Origin: Pseudalkalibacillus salsuginis
GTDB taxonomy: Bacteria > Bacillota > Bacilli > Bacillales > Fictibacillaceae
DNA: 64,000 bases
Direction: 5' to 3'
Assembly: GCF_021646685.1 (NCBI RefSeq)
Contig: NZ_JAKJHW010000002.1
Span: 186,001 to 250,000, forward strand
The notes under the pieces were generated by a model, which was not told where the DNA came from, made no database searches, and saw only the letters and a program-made list of their open reading frames with translations. The position numbers were made by a program, and so were the translations under genes. Shown in pieces: positions 1-7,495 of this stretch (positions are counted from its first letter, which is position 1; every line of letters starts with the position of its first letter).

Positions 1-268
1 CTTCGATATGCTCATCGATCAAATCTGCAATCCTATAGATGTATTTCAGACGTTCGTCAAGTTTCATCGAACCCCATGGACCGTTACGGAAAGCCTCTTT
101 CGCAGCATCCACCGCGAATTCAATATCCTCCTTCTGACCTTCTGCAACATTGTTCAGCGCTTCCGCTGTTACCGGGCTGAAATTTTCAAAAGATTGTCCA
201 GTACGTGCATTTTGGAACATACCATTGATATAAAGCTGGATCGGGTCTTTAATTGTTGCTTCTAGCAT
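1..268 (-). CDS. hpaE: Aldehyde dehydrogenase, probably 5-carboxymethyl-2-hydroxymuconate-semialdehyde dehydrogenase (5' part only)
   Basis: Only the first 89 codons lie in the window; the rest runs off the left edge. The reading frame shows the typical NAD-dependent aldehyde dehydrogenase N-terminus (LYINGMF, then NFSPVT, then AAKEAF..GPW). The ATG at 268 overlaps the end of the preceding gene by 20 bases and has an AGGAGG ribosome binding site inside that gene, so the two are translationally linked. The assignment to HpaE, which oxidises the ring-cleavage semialdehyde of homoprotocatechuate, rests on the neighbouring HpaG- and HpaI-like genes. The catalytic Cys is outside the window, so other aldehyde dehydrogenases are not excluded. 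Confidence 0.75.
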   Translation of the reverse strand, partial: MLEATIKDPIQLYINGMFQNARTGQSFENFSPVTAEALNNVAEGQKEDIEFAVDAAKEAFRNGPWGSMKLDERLKYIYRIADLIDEHIE

Positions 269-1043
269 TCTCAGAACCTCCTGCCGCAACCTGATCGGTT
301 CTTCCGTCTAAAATACCGTTTTCCAAAGCACCCAGGTAATCGATTTCGAGACGCACGTGATCACCAGGGTATACGTGTGAAATCCCTTTCGGCGTCCCTG
401 TCCAGATGACGTCATTTTCCTCGAGTGTCATGAACGAGCTTATGAATTCGATCAAATCATCGATACCATAGATGAGATCTTTCGTATTCCCTTGCTGGCG
501 AAGCTCCCCATTTACATAGGAGCGCAACTCGATATTATTCACATTCGGGATGTCTTCTTTATCAACAAAATAAGGTCCCATCGGTCCGAACGTATCATGC
601 CCTTTTGCACGTACTGGCGGACGATACATGTTATTGACGAAATCCCTTACTGTCACATCATTAGCAATCGTATAGCCCTTGACGTGATCCATTGCATTTT
701 CTTTTTTGATATTGCGTCCTTCTTGTCCAATGACGACAGCCAATTCATTTTCATAGTGCATGTACGTAGCTCCGTCCGGATAGTAAATGGGGGATTTGTG
801 ACCGATGATGGAAGAATTCGGTTTGATGAACAAGACTGGTTCCTTCGGCTTTTCAAGCCCTAATTCATCTGCATGATCGGCATAGTTCAACGCAAGCCCG
901 ACCATTTTATTCGGCTTGAACGGTGCCAACCAGACATCAATCTCACTTTCTTCATATACCTTTCCAGATGAAGCCTGGATTTTTCCATCTACCACTGTTC
1001 CTGATTGTTCTCTACCTTCTATAATAAAACGGGCATGTTTCAT
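249..1043 (-). CDS. hpaG: Fumarylacetoacetate hydrolase family protein, HpaG-type isomerase/decarboxylase
   Basis: This 264-residue protein has the FAH-family core: YENELAVVIG, which supplies the metal-binding acidic residues, then GYTIANDVTVRD and the closing WTGTPKGI. In 4-hydroxyphenylacetate catabolism this family carries out 5-carboxymethyl-2-oxo-hex-3-ene-1,7-dioate decarboxylation and 2-hydroxyhepta-2,4-diene-1,7-dioate isomerisation. The enterobacterial HpaG is a double-length fusion; this is a single-length form, so a second copy may lie outside the window. It starts within the stop of the upstream aldolase gene (TAATG) and runs into the dehydrogenase gene, forming a tight operon. 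The family is certain; the exact step is inferred from context. Confidence 0.8.
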   Translation of the reverse strand: MKHARFIIEGREQSGTVVDGKIQASSGKVYEESEIDVWLAPFKPNKMVGLALNYADHADELGLEKPKEPVLFIKPNSSIIGHKSPIYYPDGATYMHYENELAVVIGQEGRNIKKENAMDHVKGYTIANDVTVRDFVNNMYRPPVRAKGHDTFGPMGPYFVDKEDIPNVNNIELRSYVNGELRQQGNTKDLIYGIDDLIEFISSFMTLEENDVIWTGTPKGISHVYPGDHVRLEIDYLGALENGILDGRTDQVAAGGSENARSNN

Positions 1044-1972
1044 TACGCATGACTCCCAACATTTTTAGATAGTAAACCGTAGTGGTCCAATACAGAGCGG
1101 ATCTCCTTCTGTAATTCTTCACTTGGCAAATCCATCGGCAGACGCAGGTTCGGGGTGATCCGATCCATCATACCGAGTGCTGCTTTGAGCGGCGCAGGGT
1201 TCGTATCCTTGAACAGGACATCATTCAAAGGCATCAAATCATAATGCAGATCCTGTGCTTTTGTTACATTACCGTTCACCCAGTGGTTATAAACGTCCGC
1301 CACCCTGCCAGGCATGATGTTTGCAGTCGCACTGATATATCCTGCTCCACCAATTGCAAGCATCGGGTAACAGAGAAGCTCGATCCCGGAATAGAGCAAA
1401 AAGTCTCTCCCGCAATTCAGAAGCACGCGATTGACATGTTCAAAGTCCTTATTCGATTCTTTGATTCCGATAATGTTATCGCAATCCTCATTAAGTCTTG
1501 CAATTGTTTTGACGTCCATGTTGACGGCTGTGCGTCCTGGAATATTATAGATGATGATCGGAATATCTACGGTGTCTGCGATTGTTTTGAAATGTTTGTA
1601 AAGCGCATGTTGGGAGGGCTTGTTGTAGTATGGAACAATGACCATTGCTGCGTCTGCTCCGATTTCTTTCGCTTTCCTGGTGAGGTATAACGTTTCTTGG
1701 TGATTAGTGGAACCTGTACCTGGTACGAACGGGACTCTGCCGTTGACTGTTTTCGCTGCAGTCTCCATAACCTGGACTCTTTCCTCAAGAGTCAAAGAAC
1801 TCGGTTCACCAGTTGTACCAGTAATAGATACTCCATGGGAACCGCTTTCGATGTGCCATTCAATCAAGCTTTTCAACGTATCAAGATCAAGAGAATCATC
1901 TTCCTTGAACGGGGTGATAATCGGTGCAATCGATCCTCTCAATTGTTGTTTCACCACATCTAACTTCGACAT
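1043..1972 (-). CDS. DapA-superfamily aldolase, probable 2,4-dihydroxyhept-2-ene-1,7-dioate aldolase (HpaI-not-DapA type)
   Basis: This 309-residue TIM-barrel protein is plainly of the DapA/N-acetylneuraminate lyase superfamily. It has GTTGEPSSLT near residue 53, YYNKPSQ, the YNIPGRT segment with the catalytic Tyr, and GIKESNKD with the Schiff-base Lys. A true DapA would be expected with lysine genes. Here the gene opens an operon with HpaG- and HpaE-like enzymes. TIGRFAM recognises such a subgroup (HpaI-NOT-DapA, first noted in Oceanobacillus), thought to replace the usual class II HpaI aldolase and release pyruvate and succinate semialdehyde. Ribosome binding site AGGAG lies just upstream. 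A genuine dihydrodipicolinate synthase remains the alternative. Confidence 0.75.
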   Translation of the reverse strand: MSKLDVVKQQLRGSIAPIITPFKEDDSLDLDTLKSLIEWHIESGSHGVSITGTTGEPSSLTLEERVQVMETAAKTVNGRVPFVPGTGSTNHQETLYLTRKAKEIGADAAMVIVPYYNKPSQHALYKHFKTIADTVDIPIIIYNIPGRTAVNMDVKTIARLNEDCDNIIGIKESNKDFEHVNRVLLNCGRDFLLYSGIELLCYPMLAIGGAGYISATANIMPGRVADVYNHWVNGNVTKAQDLHYDLMPLNDVLFKDTNPAPLKAALGMMDRITPNLRLPMDLPSEELQKEIRSVLDHYGLLSKNVGSHA

Positions 1973-2097
1973 GACAACCTCTCCTTTTTAAATGTAATTT
2001 GACCCTAGGAAATAGGCCAGTCATAAGTAAATACATTAAAAATACAAAACGCAGAAGTTACAGCTCCTTTCTTTCTTGATCATATTAAAAGTGCTGG

Positions 2098-2757
2098 TCA
2101 ATGCCTTTGCTGGTAAAACGATTTGACAGTATTCAATTTGTGTTCCCGGACGTAGGCTTCAATCTCTTCAGGGGCTGCCCTCTGTTCAAGTAGGCGTATG
2201 ATTTCATCGTGCTCCAAGACGGATTCTTTCGCCCGGACAGGCATGAATGCAGAACCTGCCCTTCTTATTGAATCGAGGCGTTTCCATGTGGACCGGATAT
2301 TTTCCACGAGGTATTTGTTTTCGCAATATTCGTATGTAAGACCGTGGAATGAGCGATTATGGTTCCCGAAAGACACGAAATCAAGTTCCTCTAAAGCTTG
2401 CTTCATAGATTGGTTGATTTCTATAAGCTCTGGAATCCGTTCCAGTGGGAAATGTTGACCGCTGATGGCTGTCGCATATCCTTCAATTACGGCGAGAACC
2501 GATAACGTTTCAAGATACTCGTTTTCATTGATAGGTGTAACGATCGCACCACTGTAAGGTTTGAACTGGATTAATCCATCCGACTCAAGCTGGCGGAGCG
2601 CCTCTCTGATCGGGATCGCACTCGTCTCAATTTCCCTAGCAATCTGGTCGATCACGATTCGATAACCCGGACCATACGTCCCGTCAAGAATTCGAGAACG
2701 AAGCAACTTATACGCAAATTGTTGTTTATTCATGGATTTAGAATTAAGCGCTTTCAT
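2098..2757 (-). CDS. GntR-family transcriptional regulator with FCD ligand domain
   Basis: This 219-residue protein has an N-terminal winged helix (about residues 10-75, with AIPIREALRQLESDGL as the recognition helix region) and an all-helical FCD domain (about 85-210). FCD regulators of the FadR subfamily usually sense small carboxylic acids and repress the adjacent catabolic operon, which here is the 4-hydroxyphenylacetate pathway starting 125 bases downstream on the same strand. The start is uncertain: neither ATG 2757 nor ATG 2733 has a clear ribosome binding site. A 16-bp perfect palindrome lies just upstream and suggests autoregulation. Confidence 0.85.
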   Translation of the reverse strand: MKALNSKSMNKQQFAYKLLRSRILDGTYGPGYRIVIDQIAREIETSAIPIREALRQLESDGLIQFKPYSGAIVTPINENEYLETLSVLAVIEGYATAISGQHFPLERIPELIEINQSMKQALEELDFVSFGNHNRSFHGLTYEYCENKYLVENIRSTWKRLDSIRRAGSAFMPVRAKESVLEHDEIIRLLEQRAAPEEIEAYVREHKLNTVKSFYQQRH

Positions 2758-2773
2758 AAGTTTATGATATATA

Positions 2774-2789
2774 AAATCATATATGATTT
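2774..2789. promoter_or_regulatory. Candidate operator of the GntR/FCD regulator
   Basis: AAATCATATATGATTT is a perfect 16-bp palindrome 17 bases upstream of the regulator's first ATG. A second overlapping inverted pair (ATGAT at 2764, ATCAT at 2776) sits beside it. AT-rich palindromes next to their own gene are common targets of FCD-type GntR repressors. The role is inferred. Confidence 0.5.
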
Positions 2790-2838
2790 CAAGATGAATA
2801 TCAGAATTGTTTCAATAGTCACAAATTGAGAAAATCAG

Positions 2839-3200
2839 AACTTCCATGTGATGCTTATAAGTACCTCGTATATCGCCATTCACATTTTCTTGGCCCCATG
2901 ACGCTTTCATGAGTACCTCAAATTCTATTTTTTGTGTTTTCAGGGTCTCATGATGCTCCTATGGGACCCTCAAAATCCATTTTTCGCGTTTTAAGGGCAT
3001 CATGACGCCTTCATGAGTACCTCAATTTCTATTTTTCGCGTTTTCAGGGCCCCATGACGCTTTGATGAGTATCCCACATTCCGTTTTTCATATTTCCTGT
3101 ATTTCAAACCTCTATTTGAGTAAATAATCCGGTTCTTTACTTTTCAAAACCTCTTATGAATACCTGAAATTCTATTTTTAGCTTCTAGGATTCTTAGAAG
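2839..3200. repeat. Degenerate 52-bp tandem repeat, about six copies
   Basis: Units begin at 2839, 2891, 2943, 2995 and 3047, an exact 52-bp period. Weaker, drifted copies follow near 3099 and 3140. Each unit reads roughly GGGCCCCATGACG, a short gap, GAGTACCTCA, then a T-rich stretch ending GCGTTTT. No long open frame runs through it because 52 is not a multiple of three. It fills the gap between the GntR gene and the two-component system. Confidence 0.85.
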
Positions 3201-3248
3201 AATTGCTGTAGGTATCCAGAGAGACAGGGCGATCTTGTGTTTTTCATT

Positions 3249-3281
3249 AAAAAACCCGAGGGAAGAATCTCCACTCAGGTT
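3249..3281 (-). terminator. Rho-independent terminator after the response regulator gene
   Basis: On the minus strand, AACCTGAGTGGA and TCCCTCGGGTT form an imperfect GC-rich stem followed by a run of T. It lies about 20 bases past the stop of the response regulator gene. Confidence 0.75.
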
Positions 3282-3302
3282 CAACTACTAGCCTACAAAT
3301 CG

Positions 3303-3944
3303 TTATGGCAACGGTACAATTTGATTTTGAACAGCATAGATGATGGCTTGTGAACGGCTTTTCACTTCAAGTTTTTTCAAAATGTTGCTTACATGGATCT
3401 TGACAGTCTTATCACTGATAAATAATCGGTTAGCGATATCTTTATTGCTCAGGCCTTCAACGAGACAGATTAAGACGTCTTTTTCCCGATCTGTCAGGTC
3501 GTTACCATTTTGGCTGATTTGACTTTTCTTTTGATGATAGTCCACCAGTTTTTTAGCCATGCTAGGGTGCAAAATCGATTTACCTTCTGCTACCGCACGG
3601 ATCGCCTCAATGACCTCTTCTGAAGGTGCATCTTTCAGGATATATCCATCAGCTCCTGCTTTCAAAGCGGCCATGAAGTATTCATCATGCTTGTACATCG
3701 TCAAAATTAATACCCTGCATTCTGGAAAACTCTTCTTTACTAAACTAGTAAGTTCAATTCCATTTCTATCAGGAAGATTGATATCCATTAAAATCACGTC
3801 TGGTTCAGTCGTTTCAATCGTTTCTAATATCTCTTCCCCAGAGGTCAACTCTCCGACAACTGCAATATCCTCTTCAATAGCAATAATATTCTTCATTCCA
3901 TCTCTTAATATTGCGTGGTCATCGATTAAAAGTAGTTTTATCAT
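3303..3944 (-). CDS. NarL/LuxR-family response regulator
   Basis: The 213 residues divide into a receiver domain (1-120) and a LuxR-type helix-turn-helix (about 149-206). Visible receiver residues are the acidic pair D8/D9, phosphoacceptor D54 in ILMDINLP, T82 and K104 in YILKDA. The output domain has the typical LTDREKDVL and GLSNKDIANRLFISDKTVKIH motifs. It follows its histidine kinase gene by 18 bases in the same operon. This kinase class (DegS/LiaS/NreB type) normally pairs with such regulators. The regulated genes cannot be told from the window. Confidence 0.93.
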   Translation of the reverse strand: MIKLLLIDDHAILRDGMKNIIAIEEDIAVVGELTSGEEILETIETTEPDVILMDINLPDRNGIELTSLVKKSFPECRVLILTMYKHDEYFMAALKAGADGYILKDAPSEEVIEAIRAVAEGKSILHPSMAKKLVDYHQKKSQISQNGNDLTDREKDVLICLVEGLSNKDIANRLFISDKTVKIHVSNILKKLEVKSRSQAIIYAVQNQIVPLP

Positions 3945-3962
3945 TGTTGAGTCTCCTCCACA

Positions 3963-5762
3963 TCATTTTGTAGCTGGTACAAACATTAGAATTTCGGTAC
4001 CTCGGCCTGGTGTACTATTTATTTTCAAAGACGCATCGATCTGTTCTGCTAATTCATTCATATTCAAAATACCATAGTGAGCTTCCGATTTTGCTCTCAG
4101 CAAAGCTTTATACAATTGAAACCCTTTGCCATCATCTCTAACCCGTACGACAACATGCTCTTTGCAATACCTGATCATGACATCCACTTTGGAAGCCTCA
4201 GCATGTTTCCCGGCATTTTGCAATGCTTCTGACACGACTTCATACACGTTCTTCTCTACATGTGGCGTTACTTCTTTTTCAACGCCTCGTGTATGGACTG
4301 ATACATTCACGTCAAAGTCCTTCACAACCTCTTCACCTTTTGCACGGATGGCTTCCATCATGCCAAACTTTTCACTAGGATTCGGCCTTAAAGCATAAAT
4401 GGATTCTCGTACTTCGCCAAGGCTTCCTCTCAGTTTTTCGATGCTTTCATTTACTAGCTTGACCTTTTCATCATCTCCAGTTTTCAAACGTTTTGAGGTT
4501 TCAAGCTTCAAGACAGCACCAGCGAGTGATTGTGCAATCCCGTCATGAATTTCCCTTGCGATTCGGTTCCTTTCTTCCAAAACGATCCGCTGTTCTCTTT
4601 CTGCAAATAGATTTCTCGTCTTTATTATAACAGCAAGTTGATTCGCTAAAGTAGATAAAAATTGAATATCCGTCGTTTGATACAGTTTATTGTCTTCCTT
4701 TCCGACAAGTAAAACACCGACTGTTTCATTCTCTATCCGTAAAGGGGTGACGACAACCGAGCGTATAGAAGAATCCAGATAAGCATCCAATCCCTCTGGA
4801 AAGTCCTTCCGAGATGAGAAGTGGACCGCTTCATCCAAAAGTGTGAACCAGTCTTGCTCAAATGCATTTTCGATTCCATGGATGATGCCTCCTTTTTTAA
4901 ACGAGCCTTTCCATTCATCATTTTCTTTAACGATGAATAAAGCCACGTCTGTTGTAATGAATTCATCGATCCATCTTTCAACTGAAGAAACCCAATCCTC
5001 GGATGGAAGGATCCTGTTCAGTTCCTTTGTAAGAGAAACCAGGGCCTTGAAACGGTTTTTCTCCCTGTTCAACCCATTTATGATAGCACTGATGATTGAG
5101 GCAGCCAGTAAGGGAGAGAAGAAAAAAAGGTACGAAAAGACATCCACGACCCCGCCCCTGTTCTGATTTCCTAATGCGAACATCAACATCAGATAACTGA
5201 TGGAAATGGCAACAATTATAGTCTCCTGGAGCATCTTCTGCTTCCAATCTTTCCAGGAGTATTTCTGTGGACGAAGCCAAAGAATCATATCAATCAGCAG
5301 ATTATTTATGATGTAAAAAAACAAAGTAAACAGCAGCAATTTATAATAGTGATACCCTAATCCAATCGCTCCCGTCCAAGTCAAATAAAGAATTGCACTC
5401 GTAACCATTTGTGCAAGGACAAGTGTCAAAGCAAGCTGTGCCGGATTAAACCAAACAATCTGGATATGTCGCCTTTTAATCAAATTGACAATAAAACTGA
5501 CAAGAACAAATGAAACCACACCCGTCCATGGACCATATAAAATGATGATCGTGTAGATAAGAGGGAAACTGAATGATGTGATACTCTTCCAAACCGGAAT
5601 CGGAAACAATTCTGTAATGAATAAAAAACCGACCAGCAGTGCAAATGACCAGAGATCACTAATAGTATGTAATTGAAACAGGCTATAGAAGGCTAATAAC
5701 CAGCCAATAACTGTTATGCAAGTGATTATGATATTGGAATTCCGTTCACGGGACCTATCCAT
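3963..5762 (-). CDS. Membrane sensor histidine kinase, HisKA_3 type with GAF domain
   Basis: In this 599-residue protein the first 230 residues are very hydrophobic and hold about eight membrane segments. A GAF-like region follows (about 235-385), then a HisKA_3 dimerisation domain with phospho-acceptor H406 in AREIHDG, and an HATPase_c domain with N-box N516 and VRDDGKGF near 541. Most of the sensor is buried in the membrane with no large external domain, which suits sensing of membrane state or a small lipophilic signal. It is co-transcribed with the regulator downstream. The ligand is unknown. Confidence 0.92.
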   Translation of the reverse strand: MDRSRERNSNIIITCITVIGWLLAFYSLFQLHTISDLWSFALLVGFLFITELFPIPVWKSITSFSFPLIYTIIILYGPWTGVVSFVLVSFIVNLIKRRHIQIVWFNPAQLALTLVLAQMVTSAILYLTWTGAIGLGYHYYKLLLFTLFFYIINNLLIDMILWLRPQKYSWKDWKQKMLQETIIVAISISYLMLMFALGNQNRGGVVDVFSYLFFFSPLLAASIISAIINGLNREKNRFKALVSLTKELNRILPSEDWVSSVERWIDEFITTDVALFIVKENDEWKGSFKKGGIIHGIENAFEQDWFTLLDEAVHFSSRKDFPEGLDAYLDSSIRSVVVTPLRIENETVGVLLVGKEDNKLYQTTDIQFLSTLANQLAVIIKTRNLFAEREQRIVLEERNRIAREIHDGIAQSLAGAVLKLETSKRLKTGDDEKVKLVNESIEKLRGSLGEVRESIYALRPNPSEKFGMMEAIRAKGEEVVKDFDVNVSVHTRGVEKEVTPHVEKNVYEVVSEALQNAGKHAEASKVDVMIRYCKEHVVVRVRDDGKGFQLYKALLRAKSEAHYGILNMNELAEQIDASLKINSTPGRGTEILMFVPATK

Positions 5763-5802
5763 ACTTCAAAAACCCCTATCTATGGAAAAAGTGATGTTTC
5801 CC

Positions 5803-5898
5803 TCATCCTAACAAACCCTTTGAAACCCAATAGCTTAATCCGAAAATGAATCCTACTAATAATAAAATCAGTGCAAGCGATATATTACTTATTTTCAT
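5803..5898 (-). CDS. 31-residue single-pass membrane peptide, translationally coupled to the HAD gene
   Basis: The frame runs from ATG at 5898 to TGA at 5803. It encodes MKISNIS, a hydrophobic stretch ALILLLVGFIFGL, then SYWVSKGLLG. The ATG overlaps the stop of the HAD phosphatase gene (ATGA), and TAAAGGAGGATCAAC gives an excellent ribosome binding site, so translation is very likely. It ends 40 bases before the histidine kinase start, so phosphatase, peptide, kinase and regulator may form one transcript. The family is unknown to me; a role modulating the membrane kinase is speculation. Confidence 0.65.
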   Translation of the reverse strand: MKISNISLALILLLVGFIFGLSYWVSKGLLG

Positions 5899-6581
5899 GT
5901 TGATCCTCCTTTAAGTAAAGACTGAACGATCTCAGGTATTTCTGATAAAGAATCTATCATAAAATCCGCTTCCTTCGGCTTTTCATAATAAATGCTCTTG
6001 ACCCAGATCGTGTACATCCCCAATTTTTTTGCTGCTTGAATATCATTGTAGGGATGATCGCCGACAAAAATCGTTTCATTTGATTGAAGATCCAACTGTT
6101 GCAATCCTCGATAGAAAAATTCTGGAGATGGTTTTTTGATTCCTTCTTCTTCAGAAATTAACGCACAATGAAAAACATCCTCCAGCGAAAGTGCTTCGAT
6201 CGTCTTCGTTTGAAATATGGTTTCCCCATTTGTCATCAAGCCGCTCATCAAGGAAGACTCTTTCAGATAGGAAATCAAAACATCTAAATCATCCATTGGA
6301 ACGCAATGGCCATGAAACTCCATATAATAATCGGCTAACAGAATATCATACAAATGGTGATCGAGTTTATATTTTTCAACAAGTTTACGATAAACATGTT
6401 TTTTATGTAGGTAACCGTTTTGGTCATATTCCAGAAAATCTTCCACGTAATTTTGTGATGTAACTTTTTGCAATAAGTCAGCATGACGTTCATATTGTGT
6501 ATTAATAAACTCTTGTAACGATCTTGTCCGATCCAGCAGTGTCCCATCCAAATCAAACATCAATCCTTTGATCATATCCAT
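5895..6581 (-). CDS. HAD-superfamily hydrolase
   Basis: This 228-residue cytosolic phosphatase shows all HAD motifs: DLDGTLLD (nucleophile and acid/base Asp), MTNG (motif II), IKKPSPEFF (motif III Lys) and GDHPYND (motif IV). The helical insert between motifs I and II is a C1-type cap, as in phosphoglycolate phosphatase and similar small-molecule phosphatases. ATG codons at 6581 and 6575 both follow GGGAGGG; the second has better spacing. The substrate cannot be predicted. Confidence 0.88.
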   Translation of the reverse strand: MDMIKGLMFDLDGTLLDRTRSLQEFINTQYERHADLLQKVTSQNYVEDFLEYDQNGYLHKKHVYRKLVEKYKLDHHLYDILLADYYMEFHGHCVPMDDLDVLISYLKESSLMSGLMTNGETIFQTKTIEALSLEDVFHCALISEEEGIKKPSPEFFYRGLQQLDLQSNETIFVGDHPYNDIQAAKKLGMYTIWVKSIYYEKPKEADFMIDSLSEIPEIVQSLLKGGST

Positions 6582-6655
6582 CTACCCTCCCATCAGTATC
6601 TAAAATAAAGTATACATGAAAAGGCTGATTTTTCAGATAGAATACATTCTAAATA

Positions 6656-6684
6656 GAAAAACTCAACCGATGCAATCGATTGAG
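6656..6684 (-). terminator. Rho-independent terminator
   Basis: A 10-bp stem (CTCAATCGAT / ATCGGTTGAG, one G-T pair) with a TGC loop and a following T run on the minus strand. It lies just after the 125-residue gene that ends at 6692. Confidence 0.85.
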
Positions 6685-6691
6685 CCAGTTT

Positions 6692-7069
6692 TTATTGAAG
6701 AAGATTTGGATCTGTAGGATTATGACTAGGTTTAACTTCCTTAAGACGTTCAAGTATGCCCATTTCTTCAATATCCTTTTTCGTCTGATCCGTTCCTAAA
6801 TCATAAATGGTCAGGTAAATTTCATTTAGGAGACGATCATAAATCATATGGTCACGGTCTGCAGTATCAATGACATTTGCAAAAAAATGAGAATGGAAAT
6901 AACCGATCGTGTCAGAGTGATACGCCTCTTCCATCAAGTCCTTCAATAACGCCGCTTCGTCTTCCGTCGCATGCACTTCAAAGTCGTAGCTTGATTCACC
7001 TTTACTATTGCGGATTTCAGCGTTTTGCATCCCAACTTGAACAGTTATATAGTACGGCTTTCGTTCCAA
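6692..7069 (-). CDS. Conserved hypothetical protein with GYFHSHF motif
   Basis: I take TTG at 7069 as the start because it lies 8-9 bases after GGGGG; the frame is open upstream to 7078. The 125-residue product is soluble. A HSH motif (TIGYFHSHFFANVIDTADRD) recalls the HxH of JAB/MPN metalloproteases, but the Ser and Asp spacing does not match a JAMM site, so I make no enzymatic claim. It is transcribed alone, divergent from the IDEAL-domain gene. Confidence 0.7.
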   Translation of the reverse strand: MERKPYYITVQVGMQNAEIRNSKGESSYDFEVHATEDEAALLKDLMEEAYHSDTIGYFHSHFFANVIDTADRDHMIYDRLLNEIYLTIYDLGTDQTKKDIEEMGILERLKEVKPSHNPTDPNLLQ

Positions 7070-7253
7070 CCCGATCAACCCCCTGGTCCGATTGTTTTAT
7101 TTTATTTTGAACAAGTTAGACAGATTTATTCGAATCCATCGCAATAAAAAACTGTTCCACAAAAAAAAATAAATTAATGTAATATTCTGAAAACTAATTG
7201 ACATCGGATTGCATATCTTAGATAATAACTAAAAGGGTTTGGGAGGAATCCTC

Positions 7254-7490
7254 ATGAATAAGCATACTTCATCTTTTCAGGCTAAAATGAAAGAACAGGC
7301 ACAATTGAGACAGAGAAAAGCCGAACAGTATTTTGTTTCCCTTGCCGCCCGACTTCAATTGGACGAATCGTTATTTCAACATCAGAGCCAAAAACTCAGA
7401 AAGAGAATTGACGATGCACTTGAACGCAATGACAAGGAGTCTTTTTACCGTCTTGCTGAACAATTCAAAAAGAAGTACAGCAATAATTGA
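7254..7490 (+). CDS. IDEAL-domain small protein
   Basis: This 78-residue protein ends in a segment matching the IDEAL domain (RKRIDDALERNDKESFYRL), a short helical motif found in many small Bacillaceae proteins. The N-terminal half is charged and helical (QAKMKEQAQLRQRKAEQYF). ATG 7254 has GGGAGG eight bases upstream; a TTG at 7239 is in frame but has no site. It converges with the cupredoxin lipoprotein gene, the stops being five bases apart. IDEAL domains are thought to mediate protein-protein contacts; no function is known here. Confidence 0.85.
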   Translation: MNKHTSSFQAKMKEQAQLRQRKAEQYFVSLAARLQLDESLFQHQSQKLRKRIDDALERNDKESFYRLAEQFKKKYSNN

Positions 7491-7495
7491 TTATT

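Noticed and set aside
6692-7069. JAMM/MPN metalloprotease site in the GYFHSHF protein
   Set aside because: HSH is present, but the downstream Ser and Asp do not fall at the required spacing.
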